In this document: one piece after another, positions 43,089-49,717 of the stretch
Layout: every line of letters starts with the position of its first letter
Position numbering within the stretch: the stretch's first letter is position 1
Origin: Chthoniobacter sp.
Lineage (GTDB): Bacteria; Verrucomicrobiota; Verrucomicrobiia; Chthoniobacterales; Chthoniobacteraceae
Assembly: GCA_021414005.1 (NCBI GenBank)
Contig: JAIOPH010000019.1
Coordinates: 310,001-374,000 of the forward strand
Direction of reading: 5' to 3'
Length of the DNA: 64,000 bases
The notes under the pieces: model-generated
Seen by the model: only the letters and a program-made list of their open reading frames with translations
What the model was told of the DNA's origin: nothing
Database searches by the model: none
Made by a program: the position numbers and the translations under genes

Positions 43089-43162
43089 GGGGCCATCGTC
43101 CAACAGCAGGACGACGCAATGGCATTGCGTAGATCGGGGTGCGATTCCCCGTGGCTCCACCA
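43089..43162 (+). tRNA. tRNA-Ala-like (GGC), array member 27
   Basis: Acceptor GGGGCCA/TGGCTCC, A73, CCA. D-arm GTCC-AACAGCA-GGAC. Arm ACGCA-ATGGCAT-TGCGT. T-arm CGGGG-TGCGATT-CCCCG. Confidence 0.82.
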
Positions 43163-43168
43163 TTTCAT

Positions 43169-43243
43169 CGGGCACGAGGAAGACAGCAATCCGCGCCGTT
43201 CGGATCGGCGAGACACTCGGGGCAGCACCGAGGTGCCCGACCA
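43169..43243 (+). tRNA. tRNA-Pro-like (CGG), array member 28
   Basis: Acceptor CGGGCAC/GTGCCCG, A73, CCA. Arm CGCCG-TTCGGAT-CGGCG. T-loop GGCAGCA. D region and T-arm nearly identical to the Pro (TGG) member. Confidence 0.8.
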
Positions 43244-43251
43244 TTTCAAAT

Positions 43252-43323
43252 TCCGCCAAAGCGTTGGTAGCGACGCACGCCGCTGGTATCGGCGAGAGAC
43301 CGGTGCAACTCCGGTTGGCGGAT
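43252..43323 (+). tRNA. tRNA-Thr-like (GGT), array member 29
   Basis: Acceptor TCCGCCA/TGGCGGA, T73, no CCA. Arm CGCCG-CTGGTAT-CGGCG. T-arm ACCGG-TGCAACT-CCGGT. Confidence 0.8.
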
Positions 43324-43326
43324 CGT

Positions 43327-43402
43327 AGCCCTGTAGCTCAACCAGCAGAGCGCCCGACTTTGAATCGGGAGGTTGATGGTGCGAATCCATCCGGGGCCGC
43401 CA
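43327..43402 (+). tRNA. tRNA-Gln-like (TTG), array member 30
   Basis: A1-C72 mismatch, AGCCCTG/CGGGGCC, G73, CCA. Arm CCCGA-CTTTGAA-TCGGG. D-arm GCTC-AACCAGCA-GAGC. T-arm GATGG-TGCGAAT-CCATC. Confidence 0.82.
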
Positions 43403-43429
43403 TTTCATCGCCGCATCACGCGGCATCAC

Positions 43430-43504
43430 GCGCCGGTAGATCACTAGCAGATCGCCGCACCGACATTGCGGAGGCAGGCGGGGCAGAACCGCCTCGGCGC
43501 ACCA
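43430..43504 (+). tRNA. tRNA-Val-like (GAC), array member 31
   Basis: Acceptor GCGCCGG/TCGGCGC, A73, CCA. Arm CCGCA-CCGACAT-TGCGG with C at position 33. D-arm GATC-ACTAGCA-GATC. T-loop GGCAGAA. A direct repeat GCATCACGCG lies just upstream. Confidence 0.75.
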
Positions 43505-43514
43505 TTTCCACAAC

Positions 43515-43590
43515 GCTCCCGTAGCTCAATGTATAGAGCACCGCGCTTCGAACGCGGAGGTTGCAGGCGAAATTCCTGCCGGGAGCACCA
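43515..43590 (+). tRNA. tRNA-Arg-like (TCG), array member 32
   Basis: Acceptor GCTCCCG/CGGGAGC, A73, CCA. D-arm GCTC-AATGTATA-GAGC. Arm CCGCG-CTTCGAA-CGCGG. T-loop CGAAATT. Confidence 0.82.
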
Positions 43591-43600
43591 CTCATTTTTT

Positions 43601-43675
43601 CCCGGCGTAGCCCAATGCAGAGGCAACGAGCTCAGACCTCGTCCAGTGCGGGTGCAAATCCTGCCGCCGGGACCA
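43601..43675 (+). tRNA. tRNA-Leu-like (CAG), array member 33
   Basis: Acceptor CCCGGCG/CGCCGGG, A73, CCA. Arm ACGAG-CTCAGAC-CTCGT. Variable loop only CCAGT, whereas bacterial tRNA-Leu normally has a long arm. T-loop TGCAAAT. Confidence 0.78.
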
Positions 43676-43680
43676 TTCTC

Positions 43681-43752
43681 GCTCCCGTAGCCCAATGAAG
43701 AGGCAGCGGACTTAAACTCCGCTCAGTGTCGGTGCGAATCCGACCGGGAGCA
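43681..43752 (+). tRNA. tRNA-Leu-like (TAA), array member 34
   Basis: Acceptor GCTCCCG/CGGGAGC, A73, CCA not complete. Arm GCGGA-CTTAAAC-TCCGC. Short variable loop TCAGT. T-arm GTCGG-TGCGAAT-CCGAC. Confidence 0.78.
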
Positions 43753-43764
43753 CCTCATCTCAAT

Positions 43765-43840
43765 GCCCGCGTAGCCCAATAGCTGAGGCGCCGACTTCAA
43801 ACCTCGGACAGTGCGAGTGCAACTCTCGCCGTGGGCACCA
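43765..43840 (+). tRNA. tRNA-Leu-like (CAA), array member 35
   Basis: Acceptor GCCCGCG/CGTGGGC, A73, CCA. Loop TTCAAAC; one C-C mismatch closes the anticodon stem. Short variable loop. T-arm GCGAG-TGCAACT-CTCGC. Confidence 0.75.
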
Positions 43841-43842
43841 AT

Positions 43843-43933
43843 GGAACGTGAACCGGACTAGCGAGCCGGGATTCCGTGCTAAGGAAATCGATCCGCACTG
43901 CGGGTTGGGGAGCATGCCCTCCGCGTTCCGCCA
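43843..43933 (+). tRNA. tRNA-Ser-like (GCT), array member 36
   Basis: Acceptor GGAACGT/GCGTTCC, G73, CCA. Loop GTGCTAA. Long variable arm. T-loop AGCATGC. Confidence 0.78.
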
Positions 43934-43944
43934 TTTCAGCAAAC

Positions 43945-44020
43945 GCCCGTGAATGCAAAGAGCCGAGCGCCTCGCCTTTCAAGCGAGTCCTAGCCGGTGT
44001 GAGTCCGGCCACGGGTGCCA
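43945..44020 (+). tRNA. tRNA-Glu-like (TTC), array member 37
   Basis: Acceptor GCCCGTG/CACGGGT, G73, CCA. Arm CTCGC-CTTTCAA-GCGAG. T-arm GCCGG-TGTGAGT-CCGGC. Confidence 0.8.
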
Positions 44021-44032
44021 TTTCACATCAAG

Positions 44033-44109
44033 GGTCGCGTAGCCCAACTGGAAGAGGCACGGCGTCGAGAACGCCGCGAGTGCTGGTTCAAATCCAGCCG
44101 CGACTACCA
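44033..44109 (+). tRNA. tRNA-Leu-like (GAG), array member 38
   Basis: Acceptor GGTCGCG/CGCGACT, A73, CCA. Arm CGGCG-TCGAGAA-CGCCG with C33. Short variable loop. T-arm GCTGG-TTCAAAT-CCAGC, canonical. Confidence 0.78.
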
Positions 44110-44114
44110 ATTCA

Positions 44115-44189
44115 GAACCCGAAGCTTTGAGAGCGAAGCAGCCGTCTTTTAAGCGGCTGAGGTGGGTGCAAGTCCCAACGGGTTCACCA
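44115..44189 (+). tRNA. tRNA-Lys-like (TTT), array member 39
   Basis: Acceptor GAACCCG/CGGGTTC, A73, CCA. Arm GCCGT-CTTTTAA-GCGGC. T-loop TGCAAGT. Last complete member of the array. Confidence 0.78.
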
Positions 44190-44197
44190 ATTTCGAG

Positions 44198-44294
44198 GCA
44201 GTGAGACTGGAGTTACTTCGTCTCATAAACGACAGGTCGCCGGTTCGACTCCGGCCCGCCCATTTTTGGGCGGTAGCTCAGCGGTAGAGCGGTT
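44198..44294 (+). tRNA. Met (CAT) tRNA halves in reversed order (3' half then 5' half)
   Basis: 44198-44262 holds an anticodon arm TCGT-CTCATAA-ACGA, T-arm GCCGG-TTCGACT-CCGGC and 3' acceptor CCGCCCA, but no matching 5' half before it. The missing half, TGGGCGG plus D-arm GCTC-AGCGGTA-GAGC, lies just after it (44267-44290), separated by a few T. Joined in normal order these would make an elongator-like tRNA-Met. Both pieces share TTCG at the would-be junction. Permuted gene, or recombined fragments: undecided. Confidence 0.45.
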
Positions 44295-44815
44295 CGGCGG
44301 CGGTGCGGCAACGTGCTTCCGCCGGTTCTTCGGTCAGTTTTCTCCTCGAATCCTTTTTGCAGCCGCGCTCGCGAGAGCGCGGACAAACTTTCCCGGCAGT
44401 GATGGTCGAGATACTTCGGAAACACTGGTTCGACTCCAGCCGCCTCCACTTTACGGGGGCGGTAACTTGGCCTGCCTTTCTCCGGGAAAAATCTTTGGGG
44501 CAGTGAGCGCGGGGATACTTCGCTGAAAAACGAAACCCAAAATGCCTCGCGCGTTTTTCTCCCCAATCCTTTTCGCGGCAGTGAAGACGGGATTTCTTCG
44601 CACCAAACCAATCGCCGGGACTAGCGGTCGCCCATGAGTTGGGGTTTCGCGTAAGCGGAATTCAGGTTCGATTCCTGACAACACCCGGCGGAGCCTGTCT
44701 GTTTTCTCCGCGAATTCCCCCCAGTTCAAACCGCGACATTGGCGCATGCCTTGTCGTGCAAAGCAAAACCTGCGAGGCAGTGACCCGCGTGCCAGTCCAA
44801 TACCGGTGCGCGTCT
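44295..44815 (+). repeat. Tail of array: tRNA fragments and recurring GGCAGTGA...TTCG element
   Basis: GGCAGTGA recurs at about 44198, 44394, 44501, 44577 and 44777; in the first four copies (A)TACTTCG or TTCTTCG follows 10-20 bases later. Stretches like TTTTCTCC and AATCCTTTT recur before the copies. T-arms (ACTGG-TTCGACT-CCAGC near 44428; TCAGG-TTCGATT-CCTGA near 44670) and 5' acceptor-like pieces (GGGGGCGG near 44456) occur without full tRNAs. No protein gene is credible here except the possible upstream extension of Ro60. Confidence 0.5.
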
Positions 44816-44839
44816 CCTCGCTCAACCAAACAAGCAACC

Positions 44840-46267
44840 ATTAAATTCAATCTGCTCAAGAAGCGCCCGCGCGGCTCGACGATCAACCTCGCGGGTGGAG
44901 AGGCGTTCGTCGAAACGCCGAAGCTCGAACTCGCCGCGCTCATGCTCACCAGCACGCTTGGCGACCAGTTCTACCGTCCCGGCGACGCCGCCGCGGCGCG
45001 CGTGAAGCAGCTCGTCGCGCAGATCGCCGACAAGAAGTTCTCCGCGAAGGCTGCGCTCTACGCTCGCAAGGAAGCCGGTATGCGCTCGGTGTCGCATCTC
45101 GTCGCGAGCGAACTCGCGCACTCGGTGAAGGGCGAGTCGTGGACGGCGAAGTTCTTCGACCGGGTCGTTCACCGGCCGGACGACGCGCTCGAAATCCTTG
45201 CGTGCTACCTCGCGACTTACGATCGCCCGATTCCGAATGCGCTGAAGAAGGGTCTCGGCGCTGCGCTCGCGCGCTTCGATGAGTATCAACTCGCGAAGTA
45301 TCGCAAGACGCGCGCGGAGATCTCACTGGTGGACGCGGTGAACCTCGTTCACCCGCCGCACACCGAGGCGCTGCGTAAGCTCATCAACGGCACGCTCGCG
45401 CCCGCCGAGACCTGGGAGACGAAGCTCACTCAGGCCGGCGCCGCCGCCGAGAGCGATGCGGAACTCGCCGAGCTGAAGCACGACGTGTGGGCCAAGCTCA
45501 TCACCTCTCGTAAGATCGGCTACTTCGCGCTGCTGCGGAACCTCCGCAACGTGCTTGCCACCGCGCCGGAAATCACCGAAGCGGCCATCGCGATGCTCAC
45601 GGACGAACGGCTCATCGCCAAGTCGCTCGTGATGCCGTTCCGCTTCACCACGGCGCTCGAAGCACTGCGCAGCTCGGGCCTGCCAAACGCGGCCAAGGTG
45701 CTCGATGCGCTCAGCACCGCGGTGGACATCTCGCTCGCGAACGTCCCTCGTTTCGACGGCAAGACGCTGGTCGCGCTCGATGGGAGCGGTTCGATGATGG
45801 GTCGTCCGATTAAGATCGGCGCGCTCTTTGCCGCCACGCTCGCGAAGGCGAATGACGCCGACGTGATGCTGTTCAGCGACGATGCGCGCTACGTGTCCAT
45901 CACGCCGCGCGACTCGACGCTCAGCATCGCCGCCTGGCTGGAGAGCCATTGCGCGTCTGCCGGCACGAACTTCCACGCCATCTTCCAGCGCGCGAAGCGT
46001 GCCTACGACCGCATCATCATCCTGTCCGACATGCAGGGCTGGATCGGTGGCCACGCGCCCGTCACGAGCTTCGATGCGTGGGCGAAAAAGTGCAGCGCCA
46101 CACCGCGCGTGTTCTCGTTCGATCTCGCGGGCTACGGCACGCTGCAATTCCCGCAGCGCGACGTCTTCTGCCTCGCGGGCTTCTCCGACAAGACGCTCGA
46201 AACGCTAAAGCACCTCGACTCCGACCAGGCAGCGTTCCTGCGGCAGATCGAGTCCATCGAGTTGTAA
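44840..46267 (+). CDS. Ro60-type RNA-binding protein (TROVE domain plus vWA)
   Basis: About 475 residues. TROVE region from NLLKKRPRGSTINLAGGEAF through helical repeats (LYARKEAGMRSVSHLVASEL), then a vWA domain with intact MIDAS motif DGSGS (D314, S316, S318). Ro60 is a ring that holds misfolded RNA and Y RNAs. The frame is open from 44639, but upstream is tRNA-like sequence. No ATG lies near the conserved start: ATT at 44840 is used here; GTG at 44789 and ATG at 44639 are alternatives. It follows the tRNA array in the same direction and is followed by a terminator-like hairpin, then an RlaP gene. Confidence 0.88.
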   Translation: MKFNLLKKRPRGSTINLAGGEAFVETPKLELAALMLTSTLGDQFYRPGDAAAARVKQLVAQIADKKFSAKAALYARKEAGMRSVSHLVASELAHSVKGESWTAKFFDRVVHRPDDALEILACYLATYDRPIPNALKKGLGAALARFDEYQLAKYRKTRAEISLVDAVNLVHPPHTEALRKLINGTLAPAETWETKLTQAGAAAESDAELAELKHDVWAKLITSRKIGYFALLRNLRNVLATAPEITEAAIAMLTDERLIAKSLVMPFRFTTALEALRSSGLPNAAKVLDALSTAVDISLANVPRFDGKTLVALDGSGSMMGRPIKIGALFAATLAKANDADVMLFSDDARYVSITPRDSTLSIAAWLESHCASAGTNFHAIFQRAKRAYDRIIILSDMQGWIGGHAPVTSFDAWAKKCSATPRVFSFDLAGYGTLQFPQRDVFCLAGFSDKTLETLKHLDSDQAAFLRQIESIEL

Positions 46268-46285
46268 TAGCAACTCGCACCATCC

Positions 46286-46325
46286 AAGGCGCGCCGTCCA
46301 CATCGGGCGGCGCGCCTTTCTGTTT
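46286..46325 (+). terminator. Hairpin/terminator after Ro60
   Basis: Perfect 9-bp stem GGCGCGCCG (46288-46296) / CGGCGCGCC (46308-46316), then TTTCTGTTT. Confidence 0.75.
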
Positions 46326-46352
46326 CACCACCAACATAGAAAGGAGGTTCTC

Positions 46353-47129
46353 ATGCACGGGAACGAAGTCTTCCAGCGCGTCCGTCACGCGCTCGCTCAG
46401 GTCGAGGCCGAGCGGAACGTGCGCGTGCTTTTCGCGTGCGAGAGCGGCAGCCGGGCGTGGGGTTTCGCCTCGCGCGATAGCGACTACGACGTGCGCTTTC
46501 TCTACGTCCACCGGCGCGACTGGTATCTCTCGGTCGAGGACCGGCGCGACGTCATCGAACAGCCAATCGCCGATGACCTCGACGTGAGCGGCTGGGAGCT
46601 GCGCAAGGCGCTGCGACTGCTCCGCAAGAGCAACCCGCCGCTGCTCGAATGGCTGAAGTCGCCGGTTGTGTATCGTCACGATCCGGTCTTCGCCGCCGAG
46701 TTCGGCCGCGCTTGCGGCGAAGTTCTATTCGCCGCGGCGCTGCTTTGCACACTACCTGCACATGGCCTTCGGCAACTGGCGCGACTACCTGCGCGGTCGC
46801 GAGGAAGTGAGTCTGAAGAAGTATCTCTACGTCTTTCGTCCGCTCCTTGCGTGCCGCTGGATCGAGCGTCAGCTCGGCCAGGTGCCGATGCTCTTCGCGC
46901 AGCTCGTGGAGAGCGTGCTCGACGAAGCCGAGGTGCGCGCTGCGCTCGCTGAACTCGTCGCGCCAAGCAGGCCGGCGAGGAGCTGGCTGTCGCGCCGCCG
47001 GTCGAAGCGCTCATGCGTTTCATCGAGGCCGAACTGCCAAGGCTCGAAGCGCTCAACGAGCCCGACGATGCCGCGGGCGAAGTGGAAGAGCTGAACGGCT
47101 TCTTCCGCCGCTACGCACTCGCGGCTTGA
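46353..47129 (+). pseudogene. RlaP-type nucleotidyltransferase, two compensating frameshifts
   Basis: Starts behind a perfect Shine-Dalgarno AAAGGAGG (46340-46347). The N-terminus has the pol-beta nucleotidyltransferase motif ESGSRAWGFASRDSDYDVRF (catalytic Asp at ~44 and 46), as in the RNA-repair-associated RlaP family. The frame shifts near 46735, continues as FAHYLHMAFGNWRDYLRGRE and LYVFRPLLACRWIE, and returns near 46960 to the first frame (AKQAGEELAVAPPVEALMRF) ending at TGA 47127-47129. Full length would be ~258 residues. Either a recently broken gene or two sequencing errors. Confidence 0.75.
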
Positions 47130-47139
47130 GACACACACT

Positions 47140-47174
47140 GACGCCGTCCGGAGCCACTCGCTTCGGGCGGCGTC
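47140..47174 (+). terminator. Hairpin after RlaP gene
   Basis: Stem GACGCCGTCCG (47140-47150) / CGGGCGGCGTC (47164-47174) with one G-T pair; TTTT follows after a few bases. Confidence 0.6.
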
Positions 47175-47311
47175 CTCATTTTCCACGAATCCAAACCTCA
47201 ACCCATCAACTCCAATGCAATCACAGCCCTACATCCAATCACCCGGAGCCACAGAGGCTCCAAATCACAACTCAATCGGTCGCGCCAATGCGCGCGGCCC
47301 AACTTGAAATT

Positions 47312-48118
47312 ATGAACTCTAAAACGATCGCGAATCAGTTCGTCCGCATGGGCGCGCGGTTCCGGATCGTTCGTCCAGAAAACCTGCCGTGGCATCGGCG
47401 GCGCACAGACTACGCGCTCGATATTGTCTCCGACAAATGGGGCCAACTCTTCGAGATGCAGCTCAGCGCGGAACGTGAAGCTCAGTTCACGATGAACGTG
47501 CTCCAGTGCGACCGGCATGACCGCCACCTCCTACTGCTCGTGAAAACACCGACAGCGAATGATCGCTTTCTGTGCGGACACGATGAACGGGAGTGGTTCG
47601 TGGCGGCCGTGCCCGGTGGCGCTTCGTCGGTCACGCAGGCGAAACTCGCCTTGCTGCCAACAGAGGTCCGCGAGGCCGCGGATCACGCGCGCCTGAACCA
47701 GGGGCAGCGCACGCGCCGGCACAACCGAGCCTTCATCCGCCAGGGTGAATGGTTCTTCGTGCCCGCGCCGAACCTGTGCGTGGATAAAAAGCGCATCCTC
47801 CGCAACGAGCCAATCCGCCGCGGAGGTGGCAAGCCGCACATGGTCGCCGAAGTGTTCCGCACCGGCGGTGACCGGGTGCGCGTGTGCGCGCGTTTCCCGA
47901 ACGGCATCATCGAGCGGGAATATCAGGCACTCATCGCGCGCGACCCGAAGGCGGCGCGCTGGGGCTGGCAGGTCCGCTTCCGCAATGCGGAGGTGTATGC
48001 GCGCGGCACGGTGCGTCATCGCGACCACGCGATGATCACACTCCATGAGTGGCACCGCGTCTGGATGAACACCGAGAACACGACGCGCCAGATGGCGAAC
48101 GTCGCATTCCTCGACTGA
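47312..48118 (+). CDS. Unrecognised 268-residue protein in RNA-repair cluster
   Basis: Start chosen at ATG 47312 (MNSKTIANQFVRMGARFRIV); an in-frame ATG at 47288 is possible, and the open frame further up is a shadow of the RlaP gene. Basic protein with Arg/His-rich stretches (RHRDHAMITLHEWHRVWMNT), a hydrophobic strand LLLLVKTPT near residue 75 and a motif GQRTRRHNRAFIRQGEWFFV at ~130. No known family comes to mind. Flanked by RlaP and RtcB and by its own hairpins, so it is likely an RNA-acting or RNA-binding member of the same system. Confidence 0.7.
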   Translation: MNSKTIANQFVRMGARFRIVRPENLPWHRRRTDYALDIVSDKWGQLFEMQLSAEREAQFTMNVLQCDRHDRHLLLLVKTPTANDRFLCGHDEREWFVAAVPGGASSVTQAKLALLPTEVREAADHARLNQGQRTRRHNRAFIRQGEWFFVPAPNLCVDKKRILRNEPIRRGGGKPHMVAEVFRTGGDRVRVCARFPNGIIEREYQALIARDPKAARWGWQVRFRNAEVYARGTVRHRDHAMITLHEWHRVWMNTENTTRQMANVAFLD

Positions 48119-48132
48119 GGAATGAAGCATCG

Positions 48133-48165
48133 CAGCCGGGGAGGGCGACCAACCTTCCCCGGCTG
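48133..48165 (+). terminator. Hairpin after the 268-residue gene
   Basis: Perfect 10-bp stem CAGCCGGGGA (48133-48142) / TCCCCGGCTG (48156-48165). No T-run directly after. Confidence 0.65.
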
Positions 48166-48174
48166 TATCCTCAC

Positions 48175-48213
48175 GACAAAAAAGAACAAACACCGCTGCG
48201 CACTCGGAGTGTG
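48175..48213 (-). repeat. Right arm of long inverted repeat
   Basis: GACAAAAAAGAACAAACACC then GCTGC equals the reverse complement of the left arm at 40607-40640, with further ACTCGGA identity after two mismatches. It sits between the 268-residue gene and rtcB. Confidence 0.75.
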
Positions 48214-48252
48214 TCTGCACGCCGCACCCGACCATTTTCAACCATCACAACT

Positions 48253-49656
48253 ATGAACAACCAAGACCTCATCCGCCTCGGCGTGCCGCAAGGCGACGCC
48301 TTGAAGCTGTCTTACGAACACATGCGCCGCATGTTTGCTCAGGGACTCGATCGCGAACAGGTCGAGGCGGATATTTTCAACATCGTCGCCAATCCGCCGG
48401 CGTTCTTCGCCGACGAGCTGCGTGCGCCGCTGGCCCGTGCGATCTATCGCCCGGCGTTCACGCCGCGCGCGGAACTCGCGCCGTGGCGTCAGTGGGGCGA
48501 GGGGCTCGAAGCCGAGGCGGTGAAGCAGATGGCCAATGCGTGTGCGCTGCCGGTCGCGGTGGCGGGCGCGCTCATGCCGGATGCGCACGTGGGCTACGGC
48601 CTGCCGATCGGCGGCGTGCTCGCGACGGATAACGCGGTGATTCCTTACGCCGTGGGCGTGGACATCGCGTGCCGCATGAAGCTCACCGTCTATGACCGCA
48701 AGGCGAACACCCTCGCCGGTCAGCGCGATCGTCTTGCAAACCTTATCGAAAGCGAGACGCGCTTCGGCATGGGTTGCGAGTTCAAGGATCGCCGCGAGCA
48801 CGAGGTGATGGACGAAGACTGGACCGTCTCGCCCGTGACGCAGCGCCTTCACGACAAAGCGTGGAAGCAGCTCGGCACGAGCGGAAGCGGCAACCATTTC
48901 GTCGAGTTCGGCGCGTTCACTGCGGATGCGGAGCAGGCGCGTGCGCTTGGCCTTGAGCCTGGCGAATACCTCGCGCTGCTCACGCACTCGGGTTCACGCG
49001 GCACGGGCGCGCAGGTGTGCGACTACTACAGCAAGCGCGCGATGGCCCGACACGCCGCATTGCCGAAGGAACTCAAGCACCTCGCGTGGCTCTCGCTCGA
49101 CGACGCCGACGGCCAGGAATACTGGGCCGCGATGAACTTGATGGGCCGTTACGCCGCCGCGAACCACGCGCTCATCCACAAGCACATCGCCAAGAAACTC
49201 GGCGCACACGTGATCCTCGACATCGAGAACCATCACAACTTCGCGTGGAAAGAAGCGCACGTCGTGAATGGCGAAGCGCGCGAAGTCATCGTGCATCGCA
49301 AGGGCGCGACGCCCGCGGGCGCCGGCGTGCTCGGGATCATCCCCGGCTCGATGGCATCGCCTGGCTACGTCGTGCGCGGCAAGGGTTCGCCCGAGTCGCT
49401 GACCAGCGCGTCGCACGGCGCGGGCCGCGTGATGAGCCGCACCAAGGCGATGCAGTCCTTCACCTGGAGCGCGACCAAGAAGCTGCTCGCCGAGCGCGGC
49501 GTCGAGTTGCTCAGCGCCGGCCTCGATGAGGTGCCGGGTGTCTATAAGGACATCCACGCCGTCATGGCCGCGCAGACCGATCTGGTCGAAGTCCTCGGCC
49601 AGTTCGATCCGAAGCTCGTCAAGATGTGCCCAGCCGGCGACCGCGCCGAAGACTGA
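48253..49656 (+). CDS. rtcB: RNA-splicing ligase RtcB
   Basis: 467 residues from ATG 48253 (MNNQDLIRLGVPQGDALKLS); the earlier frame overlaps the previous gene. Metal-site residues D110/H112 (PDAHVGYG), C140 (GVDIACRM), a GSGNHFVE His and ENHHNF; the guanylated His is expected at H388 in ASHGAGRVMSR. RtcB joins 2',3'-cyclic phosphate and 5'-OH RNA ends using GTP and Mn. Next to a tRNA array, Ro60 and RlaP it probably repairs cut tRNAs or processes array transcripts. No archease or RtcR regulator is visible nearby. Confidence 0.95.
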   Translation: MNNQDLIRLGVPQGDALKLSYEHMRRMFAQGLDREQVEADIFNIVANPPAFFADELRAPLARAIYRPAFTPRAELAPWRQWGEGLEAEAVKQMANACALPVAVAGALMPDAHVGYGLPIGGVLATDNAVIPYAVGVDIACRMKLTVYDRKANTLAGQRDRLANLIESETRFGMGCEFKDRREHEVMDEDWTVSPVTQRLHDKAWKQLGTSGSGNHFVEFGAFTADAEQARALGLEPGEYLALLTHSGSRGTGAQVCDYYSKRAMARHAALPKELKHLAWLSLDDADGQEYWAAMNLMGRYAAANHALIHKHIAKKLGAHVILDIENHHNFAWKEAHVVNGEAREVIVHRKGATPAGAGVLGIIPGSMASPGYVVRGKGSPESLTSASHGAGRVMSRTKAMQSFTWSATKKLLAERGVELLSAGLDEVPGVYKDIHAVMAAQTDLVEVLGQFDPKLVKMCPAGDRAED

Positions 49657-49661
49657 CCACC

Positions 49662-49695
49662 GCGGAGGCGGGACGCCAACTCGTCTCGCCTCCGC
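49662..49695 (+). terminator. Hairpin after rtcB
   Basis: 14-bp stem GCGGAGGCGGGACG (49662-49675) / CGTCTCGCCTCCGC (49682-49695), one G-T pair, 6-base loop. Confidence 0.7.
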
Positions 49696-49717
49696 ACTAC
49701 TCAACACTCACTTGTCC

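Noticed and set aside
40694..44189. CRISPR-like appearance from the regular CCATTTCA spacer text every ~75 bases
   Set aside because: The units fold as tRNAs with distinct anticodons; the recurring text is just the CCA end plus a short spacer, and no cas genes are present.
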